A DNA stretch of 64,000 nt from Centroberyx gerrardi (taxonomy: Eukaryota; Chordata; Actinopteri; Beryciformes; Berycidae): assembly GCF_048128805.1 (NCBI RefSeq), contig NC_135998.1, positions 27,549,992 to 27,613,991 on the forward strand, in the 5' to 3' direction. This document shows, piece by piece, positions 21,643 to 47,270 of this stretch. Under the pieces are notes generated by a model. The model saw only the letters and a list, made by a program, of their open reading frames with translations, was not told where the DNA came from and did no database searches. Numbering within the stretch: the stretch's first letter is position 1; every line of letters begins with the position of its first letter. A program made the translations under genes and the position numbers.

Positions 21643-24600
21643 CCTTTCTGCCCCGCATGCATACACATGTCTCTATTCAGTAATGTCATTAATAACCCTG
21701 GGTATGTACTGTAGACCTTCAGAGAAATTGTCCAGATGCTGCCTGTATGCTCTATATGCCTGAATGCCTGTGTGTGTGTGTGTGTAGTGTGTGTGTATGT
21801 GTGTGTCTACCTCAGGGATGTCATAACCCATCAACTCAGTATCCCTGGTGGTGGCATGAAACACCCCGAGTGGAGCGATGTTGGCGAGGCGCTGCGTCTC
21901 GTGAACGGTCGCCATCACAAAGGGCATCCTGTGGCGGTCCTCGAACGAGACGCTCAGACCCTGCCCCAGGACCCTGTCTATCTCTCTCTGACACTGGGCT
22001 GGAGGGATGGAAAGAAAGAGGCGGGAGCGAGAGAGGGAGGGAGGGGTGAGAGGAGACAGAGACAGGAGGAAAAAAACGGGAAAAGAGGGATTCACAGAGA
22101 TATAGAGAGAGAGATACAGAGAGAAAAATGAAGTAGAAGAAGAGAGAGAGTTACGTTAATGTGATTTTTCCTTGAAGACCCTATCGCCATATAACTTACT
22201 AATACTAATTGCTATGATGTATTCTATGAATTTAGGTTAAAAAAAATCTGTCAGCCTAAAAATCTCCCTCTTCCACAAATAAAATGCTGTTTAGATGGGT
22301 TTACCCTCCTCTGCATCCCCGCCTGTATGTATGTATGAGAGTAATTTGCTTCTACGCACCGATTACTAGTGACAAGTGCTGCTGAGGTGGCAATAATCAG
22401 CTCACCCTGTTTGTGGCTGTGTGTGGCCAGGTAGAGTATGGCAAAGAGGATGCTGTTTGAACTGGTGTCAGTCCCGGCAAAGTGGAGGTCCAGCAGCAGC
22501 ATCACCAGCCTGTCCTCCTCCAGCACACAGCCGTCCGGCCCCTTCTGGGACGGATAGTGACATGGAGTGGACAGGGTCACACTTATACATTCCATAGATG
22601 CTTAAACAAGATGGTTTAGGTAGGTATTGTTATTGTAAAATCAATAAAATAAATGAATCCTTCTCAAAAACATACACATCACATACATACACATACATAC
22701 ATCAGTCCTTGTCAAAAACACACACCACGTGCACACAAACACCTTCTCCATCTCGTCCAGATAGCAGTCTACGACGTCCCGGGGCAGTCCGGGAACGCGT
22801 GTGAGTTTGTGTTGGTCCACTATCGCCCGGGTGTGCATCTTCAAATTCCTGCAGTTCTTAAAAACCTTCTGGAAGGGCAGCGGCAAGCGTCTCAGGAGAG
22901 GAAACGTATCATAAATCTATGGAAGTCAATAGAGAGTGACGGTGTAAATACAAAATACAACCCTCATACAGTTTTCTAGCAGGTAGAGCGTCTTTTCCAG
23001 GTGAACTCACTGCAGTCCAGGGTCCGTTGGCGATCTGTGCGTTTTCCTTGAAGCTGCTGATGATGAAGGAAAGCACTTTGTCCTCGTAGTCATAGCGCTG
23101 TCCAAAAAGGACAGAGCAGATGATGTTGGACGCGGCGCTGTGGATCAGAGACAGAGGATCCACCGGTGTGCCTGACAAAAACAAGAAGAATTTCAACATG
23201 CTGCTCGGAGGACCTCACTTGGGATTCGATGGCTTATTTACCCAGACTCTTCTCCAGGCAGTGACAGATGTGAGCGGTCTCCTCCAGGATCCTCTCCTCC
23301 ATGGATCTTTTCCCAAGACCAAAGTTTTTCATGGCGGTCAGGGCAAACCGTCTGTGCTCCCTCCACACCGCTCCATAGCTACCCATGATCAGCCCTGGGG
23401 AGGGGGGGAGGGGGGGGGTACAGTCAAGCTGAACCTCAGCACTGAGTTTTTTGTTCCTTCGCTGACACCTGCAATTACATTTCAGCCTTTAATACAAAGG
23501 AGGTGGTTTATTGCAAAAAAAAAAAAAGAAAAGTAAAATGCTGCATGAGTAGAATTGACCAGGAGTATTTTTGGCATGATCTCCATGGCTTGAAGGAAGC
23601 ATGAGCATGTCTTGTCTGGAGCAGCTCCCCTCGGGACAGGCAGGTGACGGGGCAGTGTCTGGGTGGAGGGTGAACTGTTTGAATCAAGCACCAAGGCCTT
23701 TTTAAAAGAAGCGCAACTGAATTAGATTGGGTTGGAAACTGATGAGAAGGTGGAGAAAAGTTTAGACTCTTAGTTGAATTGTAATTACTTTTTTTGTGTG
23801 CTTGTACTTCTTGGGAGTATTTTTAAATCGGCAATTTGACTTTCATTTAAGCATGTTTTGACTCGAGCATTATGTTTTGTTCCGTTTTAAATTGCCTCTG
23901 TTCAGAGTACACAGTTTGTAGGTTCTCCATTGGCATCGCATCAGAAACCGGCCAGTGTAGGAGTGATGAGCGAGGGAAACACGGCTGGAGAAAGTCAGTG
24001 GAAGTCAGAGTATGTTGATGGAAAAAAAGAGGGATGGTCTGTGCAGAAACCTCCTCCAACATTACATTTCTGTGATCATGCACTTTATTTGTAATTTCTT
24101 TTTTTCTCCATTAAACAAATCTAGTTCTTTACGTTCCAACCTAACCTTGGCACTTTGTCCTCTCGTCCTTTTTGCATTACATGGGAAGGGCAGGAGACAA
24201 TTTTTTTTATTTTGATTTAATATCATCCATTTGTTTGTCAGATAAAAAATATATTTTTCGTCATGGCAGGAAGGTCAAGCCATATCATCCTTTATTTCAT
24301 GAATTCCTGGATGTTTCTTTATGATGTTGAATAAAGCATTAAAAAGGCAACTTCATAACTTCTGGACTGAATATACATCATTTCTGTAATGACCTCCATC
24401 TGTCAGACGCAACCCTTATTTGATAGACAATAGGTATTCTGATTGCACTTTTCTGTTTGTGTACTTTGTGGTGAAACAGTCTTAAGCCATGCTATTTCAT
24501 AATCACTGTGGAAACCTGTTGCAAAAGTCCACAAACCCAGAAGCATGCGGTTGTACTTCAGCATGATTTCAATGGGAAGCTGCATGTAAAAATGTTACAC

Positions 24601-25118
24601 ACAACCTTTAATCATGCTACACTTTCTAAGGAGACGTACTAGAAAGTGTAGCCTACCTTTGTCCTCGGCCACATGGTTGAGCATCATGCCTTGTGGTCGT
24701 CCTGCAAAGTCCACCGCCCGGGTCACCAGAGCCTCCCTGACCGCCTGCAGGCCGTGGAGCACCACCGCTGGCCTCCAGCCCAGGAACAGGCTGTACACTT
24801 TCCCATAGCGCCTCGATAACTAGGAACCACAATATATCATAACAGTAAACCAGACTGTATATGAATGCTGATCATACCAGGATCACTGCCACGGACGCAG
24901 CACATACCAACAGCCTGTGACCCGACTCAGGAGTCGCCATAAACACACCGTACCTCATCCAGGTCTCTCACCGGGTTCTTCATGCTCAGCTGCAGCACAT
25001 TCCCGAAGACTGGAAGAGGCTCCGGACCTGGTGGGAAATTCTTGGGCCTTTGTGGCTTCGGCAGAAGCATGAGGAGAACGCAGACGGCAACAATAAGAAG
25101 ACAGATTGTTTCCATCAT
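20104..25118 (-). CDS. Cytochrome P450 family 2 monooxygenase, complete, nine exons
   Basis: An ER-anchored, haem-thiolate monooxygenase that takes electrons from P450 reductase. Exons: 25118-24954, 24819-24657, 23394-23242, 23171-23011, 22916-22743, 22544-22406, 21998-21811, 21410-21269 and 20300-20104. They sum to 1482 nt (493 residues), normal for CYP2, and the nine-exon structure with these phases is typical of the family. The N-terminus has a hydrophobic anchor ([15 protein letters not shown]) and the proline hinge [12 protein letters not shown]. The C-helix WREHRRF, I-helix FAGTDTSS, ExxR in HETQR and haem loop [11 protein letters not shown] with its cysteine are intact; the last spans the exon 8/9 junction. 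The start was chosen as the first ATG of MMETIC. The subfamily is unresolved (2X- or 2J-like; the [20 protein letters not shown] stretch is the best clue). No homologue is expected here in the human block. Confidence 0.93.
20684..20970 (+). repeat. hAT-like dispersed repeat, copy 1
   Basis: Begins CAGTGGTTCTCAACGTGGGG and continues with GGGGACCACCAGGAGTCCTT, as in copies at 59070 and 54525. The CAGTGGTTCTCAA start is typical of hAT/Charlie-type ends. It lies in the last intron of the P450. The right end is approximate. Confidence 0.7.
20978..21215 (+). repeat. tRNA-derived SINE
   Basis: The head ATATAGTGGTTAGAGGAGCA resembles a pol III A box and CTTCCAGTCCAGATCCCC resembles a degenerate B box, at tRNA-like spacing. 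A SINE body follows (CCATGAGCAAGTAACCGAAC). This is the common acanthomorph SINE form with a GTGGTTAGAG head. It lies in the last P450 intron, directly after the hAT-like copy and about 55 bases from exon 8. Confidence 0.7.
21602..21640. repeat. (GT)n microsatellite in a P450 intron
   Basis: Pure GT dinucleotides of about 39 bp in the intron between exons 7 and 8. A second, interrupted GT run lies at 21770-21806, directly next to the exon 7 donor at 21810. Confidence 0.9.
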
Positions 25119-25700
25119 CGAGTGCACAGCTCCGCTCCGAGCAGCATCAAGCAGAGGCGATAAAAAAATGTGAATAAAATAGGAGTCCGAGGAATTATTA
25201 TTTCTCTTCTTGCAAAATGTCATTATCCTCATTAAGCGCAGAGCTCAGGTCAGTTTCATTGTACCATGTCCCACGGGGTCGTGGTACAATTACAGTTGAA
25301 ATGGGATTAGGATAAACTAATGCTGATCTCAGTTCAGTGCTTGAGGGCTTAATGGTGTCTAGACAAGGTCTAAGGTAATCCTGAAGAAAAGGCTGCACAA
25401 TCAAGTTGCTCAACAAAACTGTGAAGGTTCCAGCGAGCTTTTAGTTTGAATTGAGAAGAAAAATAGAGAATCAGCAAAAAGGGATTCTTTTCTCATGAGA
25501 TGTGAGCTTTTTCACAGGCTGTTAAAAAGATCACTCACATTGAAACCTCCTGGGACGTTTTGCCTTTTTGTCCATGGAGTCGGGCAGCTGGCCACGCATA
25601 CCAAAGAATTTGTTTATGTGCATGAGAAACAGAGAACCACTTCTACAAATGTGCAAAACACACACAAAAAAAAAACAGCAAACGTAATATGAGGCATGAG
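25119..25700. other. Spacer between the P450 start and the ptpn11 3' end
   Basis: This holds the presumed promoter and 5' UTR of the P450 on the minus strand. No TATA box or other element can be named with confidence. Confidence 0.5.
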
Positions 25701-25707
25701 CTAGCCA

Positions 25708-26214
25708 TTTATTGTTATTGAGGAAGTTAACATGGTTAACTGCATTGAAAGTCATACAATACAATAAACCTCTTAAGCTTTTTGAGAGGTCCCCCTCTGT
25801 GTTACAGAGAGAAAGCTGTAGGAATATACATACAGTATATCTTATTGGCAAGTAGATATGTTTAGTAAGTACATTCTCCTCTACCAGGTATTCATGTACA
25901 ATATACATGTTAAAAAATATAGTTTGTTTGCATTGCGATCACTGTTTTTCCTTTTTTGTTCAGGATGTTCAGGATGACAGAATTCACATTTAAGTGTTAC
26001 AGGTTCTTGAATGGTGGTGGAACTAAAGAGCACTGGGTTTTTTTTTTAATAGCTATCACATACACATAGGCATATGCACAGAAGGCACATCTATGCATCT
26101 AAATTGCTTACATGATCAAATGGAAAGCAGTTTCATGATCTGGGAGGGAAAAATAAAAAAAAACAAGAAAAGACCAAGTATCCAGGAGCGCACGGCTGAA
26201 ACGGCCGTATTCTC

Positions 26215-26262
<48 letters not shown>

Positions 26263-28545
26263 CTCACACACACACACCACGAGACACAGAACACCACAAG
26301 CACTCCACGGAACGTTAGACGAGTACAAACAAAAACCATACGTTCTACAATAAATGGGGAAACTGCATACAGTACACCGCGCTGCAGAAGATCTCGTAAC
26401 TCGGTCGGTGGATGGTCTTCACCCAGGAGGAAAAGAATCATTTCGAAGAACACTTATTAGCGGAGTCCTCTACTGAGCCAAGTGCACCGACAGTAGGAGG
26501 AGGCGGCCCTAAAACACTGATTTAAGGTCAATTTGTTTGTTCCCCGTGTGAAGCTCACAGAGGGGAGCAGAAAAGGCCGTTCGATCCTGGATCAGTGGTT
26601 GAAGAGAAGCTTGAGAGCTTTGTCCTCTCCTCGTCTCATAAATTCTGAGTTTGCGCTGTTACAACCGGTTCAATGGTAAGACTGCAGTTTCTCAAGGCGT
26701 TAACGACAGTGAGCGAATGTGCAGAGATAGGGAAAGGTTTGGCAAAATAAAATAGTTAGGCCACACATTTGAAATGAAGTCGGTGAGTGGAGTCTCACTA
26801 GAATAATGCATATACAAAACATCCGTTCTCCCTAAATACTGTAGTTGATGGTGAAGCATTTACTTCAGTATGAAGAAAAGTAGTTAAATGGTTTAGTGTG
26901 ACAAACAGAAAGACAACATGAAAATACTTCTACCTAGTGGGTTTGGTAGTGAACCAGCCCCTGTGTAGAAGTGTGTGCACTTGTGTGTGCGCATGGGTGA
27001 GTGTGTGTGTATTCGTAAAGCTGGAGAGGGCAAACTATCGAGTCCAGCCGACCATCGTAGGGACTAAAATCTATAACAACCACAACAATGACTACTTATA
27101 CTGCCAAAGCTCGGAGATGTGTGATTGCTTCTTAAAACAATGACTCTTAAAATTAAGTACATGTGGTGCTCACAATAGGCAATGGTACACAATAGGCAAT
27201 TGTCTTTAAAAAAAGAACGAGAAAGAAAGAAAAATGGTAATATTATGCACTTGAAAAAAAAAAACTTAAAAAAAAAAAGTGTTTTTTTGGCAGCCGTGCG
27301 TCTGTGGCATTGCCTGCTAGGTCAACTGAGATACACAACAGAGACGCCCCTGAAACCATAACATGTCATCATAGTAACTTTGACACAGAAGTGCAGGAGT
27401 ATAGGGGGTAAAACCAAACATGTGCCCCCCTCGAAAATCCTTTCTAACCCCTAGATTATATTATTACTTATATATCCATCAGGTGTATCAAGGCTTGACT
27501 GTAACTGCTATGCTGCTTAAAAAGTGCAGCATTAAGGACATTCGGCTTGAGCTCAGGAATGGTAACTAATAGATACTGAGTATCCCAAAAAAAACATAAC
27601 CACGCAAATTAAACCCTCAGATGAACTTCAACAAAAAGTTAATTCATCCTCCTAACAACCTGAATGGGACTTTCTCTTCAAAGGCAGCTCTTGCGCAAAA
27701 AAAGAAAAAAAGAAAAAAGGAATTCATGTTTAGGGGTCAGTGGATTAGGAATCAACAGTAAATATGGAAATACACTACAATGCCAATAATTCTTCATTCA
27801 GTAACATTACACTATATAACACAGTGAAAACCTGACTTCGCATAATCACTGGGAAATTAGCCCCGTTTTTTGTCCGCAAATAAGGTCTCGTCCCCCGCCG
27901 CTTAGAAGGCTTAACGGGCCACAGGGAGACTTTTAATTGGCTGAGAAATGTGGATAAAATCATTTGTGGTTTTGGCACAGGCCTTTTTCTCAACAATCTC
28001 CTTACTTCCATCTAGAAACAATCTACATAGTTTTCCTTTGGTTAATAAAAAAACAACAAAAAAAACAGACAAAGTACATACAAAAATGAGAGATGAGCAA
28101 AAAGTTAGCTAGATTTTTCCCTCTGAGGAGAGCGCTTGCTAGTCGCAGCCCTTGTTGGGGTGAGTTTTAGAAAGGCTAAACCCAAACGGCGGTTTAGTAG
28201 GGGATTGTTAGGCTTCTCAAAGGCTCTTCTGACGATCACAGTGGTTTAGAATACAACTAGAGGGCAAATGTTCGTGTAGGATGAAGCGAGAGGAGGAGGA
28301 CTCTAGTGTCCGGTCTCTCTCGCGTATTGTTTTTATGTGGTCTATTGTTCCATGTCATCGTCATGGTCAAGTCTCAGGCGTCAAGGTGTGGCTGGCAAAA
28401 AAACTATCAGGTATCAGGTTCCTAAAGGAGACAGAGGACAAAGAGTTGTTGTCACACGGAAAGTCCATATTAGCGTTTTTCTATGTGAGCGCCGTGTTGT
28501 CGCCTTTACCTGGAACTGGTGGAGCGCTGGGGTCAAAGTTGAATC
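25708..28545 (-). other. ptpn11: Probable ptpn11 3' UTR
   Basis: About 2.8 kb of non-coding, AT-rich sequence follows the ptpn11 stop. A minus-strand AATAAA at 25713-25708 is the candidate end; a long 3' UTR is usual for this gene. It holds a (CA)n run at 26219-26260 and A-rich patches near 27200-27290 and 27695-27720. The extent is inferred. Confidence 0.5.
26219..26260. repeat. (CA)n microsatellite in the ptpn11 3' UTR
   Basis: About 42 bp of CA dinucleotides; on the transcribed strand it is a (TG)n tract. Confidence 0.9.
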
Positions 28546-35950
<7,405 letters not shown>

Positions 35951-37089
35951 TTTTTCGTTCCTCACTTCCTCGCCAGGAGTTAGCAATAGCTACAACTAGC
36001 TGGCTAACGTTTCCAACTGTTTCAGTTTTCTATCACAGGATAAAACGCCTCATCGGTCCACACCCGGTCAAAACGGGCACCGAAATCTAGGCATTGACGG
36101 CAAATTTTAATAACGAGAGCTACAAAAAGTCTCTAGGCCTCGGCCCCGGAGACTTCAGAGCAAGTCGATTATTGGACGTCACCAAACATGCGACAAAATA
36201 CAGGGTGCGTAGGTTTTGTCACCCTGGGTAGCCGCCGTCCGCTGGCGCTTTTCCCTTTGTAATGAAACCAGAGAGCTTTGGCCATCCGGCAAACAGAGTG
36301 ATATAAATTAAAGAGGCCTATCACTTTCACTCCGCGCATGCGTATTAAGGCACAGTCTTTGTGGACAACTCGCGGTGCGTTCGGGGTTTTATCGATTGTC
36401 GTAAATTGGTAAATTCCCGAGTTTACCACTGGGAAGTTGCAGGGAAACCTCTTTTAAGCTGTAAAGTGGTAATTATTCACCTCTATTTGCTACCAGTACG
36501 GTCCATATCCTAACAAAAGTCGGAAAAATACCTCTAAAATGTCACCTAACTGAGAGCTCAAAATCGGGGAGTCGGAATTTTCTTTGAGCCTCATTATTAT
36601 TCATTAGGGTCAAGAGAGGAAGAAACAGACAAGAGGAAAATCCCGCACTCCGTCATTCCGTCGTTACTCGAAGACAGCGCAGACGGCTGCTGCTTTGGCT
36701 GAAAGTCAACTGGATTGTCAAAGATTTGGTGTAGTGTTTTTTTGTTGTTTTGGGGGGTTTTTCAGTTTCTTTTTTTTAAATTTTTTTTTACCTAAGATAC
36801 CCTTCATCTCCAACATTTTATAGAATGTGGTATTAAAGCAACTCCTACAAGCAGAGAAAAGAAACTGCTTTAAAATTTGCAAACATCATTGAAACTGCTC
36901 CTCTCAGGAATACTAACGACCCGATGAATGCAGTGCTGCTTGAATTGTAACCTTCACCACCATCAATCATGCTATATTGAGAAATTCTGTTGGTGTTTCT
37001 GGGACTGCCTAGTCACTGGCTCTCATCTTAAACAGAAAATGTGAAACATTTCAGTGTCTTTTGGTCATTATGTTTCTACCGCTTCGTTG

Positions 37090-37440
37090 ATTATGCGTGG
37101 TGTGCCTCACGAGGTCAAGGGTCAGTCCTTGGGCCAATAGTGTTTTCTTTATATATGTTAGGCATATGATCTATACTTTTGACTTGTCTTGGCAGAAAAA
37201 ATGACTATTGAGACACATCACACATAATTAACACACAATTAAGATTTTTTTTTTTGACTGGTTAAGTGAGAAGCAGTTGGGCACACTATCAGCACTTTTC
37301 GTTGTTATGCTGATAATACTCAGCTGTATCTTTCAGTTACACCAAATGCCTCAGCCTCAGGAATTATGTCTTCATTCTCTCCTGTTGCACTTTGTCTTCG
37401 CTCTCTAAAACTCCTATTGCTACCCTATAGCTTAATGTCA
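37090..37440 (+). mobile_element. LINE (L2/CR1-like) reverse transcriptase fragment
   Basis: The plus strand reads RGVPHEVKGQSLGPIVFSLYM at about 37096-37159, matching the GVPQGSxLGPLLFSLYM block. After a decayed stretch it reads CYADNTQLYLSVTPN at about 37303-37347, the catalytic block with YADD changed to YADN. The fragment is dead, truncated at both ends and frameshifted between blocks. Confidence 0.75.
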
Positions 37441-37703
37441 CTATTATTGTTATTTCATTGACCAAAAGGTAATACCTTGAAATAATGTATAAGAATTAAT
37501 ATTTTGATCGTAGGTTTCACTCTCTTCACTCTTCACCCCCAACTATAATAAAAATAGCTATGTAAATGTTCTAAATCAACAGTGTCTGGATGTCTGTCCC
37601 TAGCAACACTTACACCTGCATGTGGGAAACACTGTTTGTACTGTCTAGATTATTGCTGCATGTGTTCCTTAAAAAGTCTTTTGAGAAAAAAAATGTGCAG
37701 ATT

Positions 37704-37863
37704 GATTTATAGCATTGATTTGATTTGAAACGTAAATGGGATTTTCAAACTGATTGATTTAATTGACTCATTTAAACTTTAACTTACTCCTTAATTACAG
37801 TATAACTATACATTGCTTGATTTATCTTTGGCTATTCAATAGTAATTGATCAAAGAACTAGAA
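37704..37863 (+). repeat. Dispersed repeat, copy B
   Basis: Matches the reverse complement of 29933-30065 in several blocks (for example TAATTGACTCATTTAAACTT and AGTAATTGATCAAAGAACTA). Confidence 0.7.
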
Positions 37864-38253
37864 CTAATCCATATGATAGGGCGTCCGTGACATGAAAAAG
37901 AGTGTGAATTGCTGTGTAGTAGGTCTACTTTAACTGATGACGCTAAACAAGTGGGGAGCGTCATGGGTTGACAACAAGGAGGTTTTATGATCACAGGCTT
38001 TGCGCCACGCACTCACTAAGTTTGGCCCTCGTTGTTCGCCGTCTAAACCCGTACGTGGCAGTCAGAGAGCAGTGCAGCTCAGTGCGCTGATGCTGGTGCG
38101 GCAGCTATCCTGCAAGTACTCACACTGTCAACATTTAGCTCTATAAACTGCTGTCCTGGTACTTTGTATATGCATGCCGCTGGGATATACTGAAGCAAGG
38201 ATACTCATTAACTCCACACATTGCGCGTAACACTAGCTAGTAAAAAACGAAAC

Positions 38254-40137
<1,884 letters not shown>

Positions 40138-42957
40138 TGCGGTACATGATCCCTCTGTGTGCGCCGCCGTTTCTCCAACACCAAGACAGTTATTTACACT
40201 TTGGAAACGAGACTGTCAGTTTTCAGTAAAAGCCTAAATACAATTGGATCTCAAATATGTTTTTGTTCACCTGTTACCCATCTGGTCCCATCTTTATAAA
40301 TGTGGTTATTATAGTTGTACATTTTGAATGAAAGGCCAAAACATTCTTGGATTGATGTCAGTTTTGATTAGCATTTTTCTCATTTAAATAAGTTGTTCAA
40401 TTTGTTTTTCTACATTGTTTGCTAACAACAGTTAACCACCAATCACTTGCCAGTGCAGTTTTATGTATGTGTGAATGACTGTGGCTCATAATTTTAAGTA
40501 AAGTCAATGAGATGAATATGACTTATACATACACACTGATGGATAGGCATGTCAGGAGTCACCACAGGAGAATGTATCCCTTATTAACCTGTCTATGGGA
40601 CCCTTTTCCAATCATAAAAATGGCAGACGCAGATACCGGGGTCCCAACCAAGTGAAACAATGCCCAGGTAGATATGTCAACGCTGTACACTGTGTAATGG
40701 TCTGCAACAACTAATTGCACTCCAGGCGAATAAGTCTCTAAATATCTGAAGGATTTTCATTGCAGCTGGTCTTAGAGGGAAACTGTACAGCTTCTAGCTC
40801 TTTTTGTTGTTGATTCATAGAAACCCATGCCACACAACGCTTCTGTGGATGTTTTTGTTAATAGGCAATGCGGGGGAAACTGTTTGACTCCCTCTGTAGT
40901 TCAGAAAGGTAACAATAGGCCAGTGGTTTGTCATCTTTGGCCTGCGAATTCACAAGTCGATTAAGTTTCAGCCACAGTTTAGTGTTCCAACTAGGCAACA
41001 AGCCCTTGAAGAGTTGAGGCAGTGTTGGTGTTGGGCTGGATTTTAAACTGAACTGTTCAGGTTGTAACTCCAAAGCCAGGGTAGAGAAATACTGAAACAC
41101 ATGTTACATGGTGATTGATGCTGGGTGGGGGGGGGTGGGGGGGGGTCTGAAACCTAATGACTGCTGTGTGCTTTAGTTGCTTCTACTATAGTAATTTTGT
41201 TTGGGTTGGGGATTTTAAGTTATGTGACGTTAAGCAGATTTGTACTGTTTATTTTTCCTGGAGCATATCCAGTGGGATGCAACATTTGGACATTGAGATG
41301 CCTTTCAAATTAATATCTTTTTTTCCCCCCCGAGCTAAAGAATTGTGTCCCAAGGCATTACCTACACATCCAGCACACATCTGCAACAACAGAAATGTTG
41401 CATGTTATTGAATATGCCCCAATTTTGTACTTAACAACTTCTGGTGAGCTCAGGCAGGTATAACTGCTCTGTACACAATCTCTCCTTTGTGTGATTAAAA
41501 ACAATCTGATCAATGGATCTGTACAAATGTGGAATGTTTGTGGAAAATTCCCCAGGTTTCATAATAAATCCAATATTCTGTAAAATTCTTTGGGCGTGTT
41601 TCAAAATGGAAGGTATTCATGGTTTATTGTGAAATAAATAGACAGTTGAGGGCCAGGTGCTTAACAGGGTCACTCCGAATTGTTCATTGGCATTTACCAC
41701 AGCCTTTCCAGCCCTTGGAAATTGGAATCATGGAAGGATTATCTCCCTCAAGCATTTATAATCGAAATCAAAATGAGTTGTAGGTGGGGTAGGGAAGCAG
41801 GGAGGAGCTTGCCTCCCACCTATCAGGACTGTGGATGGTACAACAACAATATAACTGCTCTTTGTACAAAAAGTCTGCTTGCCAAATTGAAAGATAATCT
41901 AGAACGGGCTGTCTAGGATGAGTCAGTAAACGCAAACCAAGAAGACAAAAGATCTGTTCTTCACCTGTTAGGGGAGAGAGCCCTATATGCTTCAAATTGG
42001 CTTTGCACATTAAGTAAAGCAAGAAAGTAAAGATTTTGTATAGAATAATCATAGGCTTTTGATTCAAAAATGCAAGCAGGCAGAGAAATGTACAGTCCCG
42101 CCTGAGTCAGCAGCACCACCTCAGTTCACTTGGGAAGCTGCAGATGAGGCAAATGAAAGAAAGATACACTGACCCAACCGCCAAGACGGAACAGCGAGGC
42201 TGGAAAGCTTTTGAATCGATAACGTCCCTGTTTCTCGTAGAGAGAACGGGACGCCAAAGGCCATTCAAAATCCTGTCAATTTAATGTTGCCTAGTTTATC
42301 AACAAAAGAATATACCTGGTAGATGTGGCTAAATACCTTTTACGAATCGGTAGGGTCTTCTGGTAAATACGGCATATAGATGATGCACCATGTAGTACGT
42401 TACTTCAATAAAATATCAACTTATATCAGTTGTTCCCACTGCTCGCTGCCGCCGCCCTTCACTGTCTACGCGGGTGGAAGTAGAATGAGAAGAGGAGACC
42501 TAATTCTTAAAGTGGTCATTTTTATTTGCATTAAGTGATGTTTGGTGTCTTTGATGCATGCCGAATTGAAGAGTGGCTTAGTACTGATTCGTTAAAGGTT
42601 TTCAGCCTTCTTCTAACCGGTATGTACCTTCGCCGATAAGCAAGGCAACATAAACTGTCAGATTTTTTAATAAAGTTTGGCATGATGACGTCTCATACCT
42701 GGCATCCATACTTGGAAGCAATCAGAATTTATAATTTATGGTCTTCGTTTATTTATTGTCTTACCGCTGGCAAAACGCGGCATAACGTGCTGTTTACTTA
42801 CTCCTACTGTTACTATAAATTGTTTAGGGAAGTTAAAAAAGGAAACAATAAATACATGAGCGGAACCATACACATGTAGTGCTTCAGTTTCCACCCGGTT
42901 TGTAAACATCAATGTACCGGAAGAAGGAACAGCGTGGACAGTCTGTCTGTTTCCAAC
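40138..42957. other. tmed2 3' UTR and spacer before ddx55
   Basis: A good poly(A) signal AATAAA lies at 41563-41568 with a GT-rich stretch after it, implying a tmed2 3' UTR of about 1.45 kb. A G-rich run lies at 41127-41145. The part at about 41650-42957 is unique sequence that should contain the ddx55 promoter; nothing else is recognised. Confidence 0.5.
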
Positions 42958-47041
<4,084 letters not shown>

Positions 47042-47206
47042 TAGAACAGCTGTAATCCATTTGGTCCATCTGACTGCAACACACCATTCTGCCTAGTTAC
47101 TTTGATGTTGGAGATAAATCTGGAAAAGGAACCAAATGTATCAGTCAATCTTCTTGTAATATAATTGTCTACACAGAGTGAAGCTATACCTTTAACATTT
47201 GTGGCA

Positions 47207-47212
47207 AATAAA
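47207..47212 (+). terminator. ddx55: ddx55 poly(A) signal
   Basis: AATAAA 166 bases after the ddx55 stop, followed by a T-rich stretch. Its position leaves the ddx55 end facing the eif2b1 end. Confidence 0.7.
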
Positions 47213-47242
47213 CAGGTTTTTTTTCCCTTTTCAGTAATGGTT

Positions 47243-47248
47243 TTTATT
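47243..47248 (-). terminator. eif2b1: eif2b1 poly(A) signal
   Basis: AATAAA on the minus strand only 22 bases after the eif2b1 stop codon, which implies a very short 3' UTR. Confidence 0.6.
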
Positions 47249-47270
47249 TGGGAGTTGTGGGGCGCAGCAG

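Larger units (their letters stand above)
35951..38253. other. Intergenic region between divergent ptpn11 and tmed2
   Basis: The two genes are head to head 2.3 kb apart. About 35951-36700 should hold the ptpn11 promoter and 5' UTR, and about 37900-38253 that of tmed2. No TATA box is evident. The middle holds a LINE fragment (37090-37440) and a dispersed repeat (37704-37863). Confidence 0.55.

Noticed and set aside
37303-37437. Host gene exon upstream of tmed2
   Set aside because: The YADNTQLYLS block shows it to be a LINE reverse transcriptase fragment.
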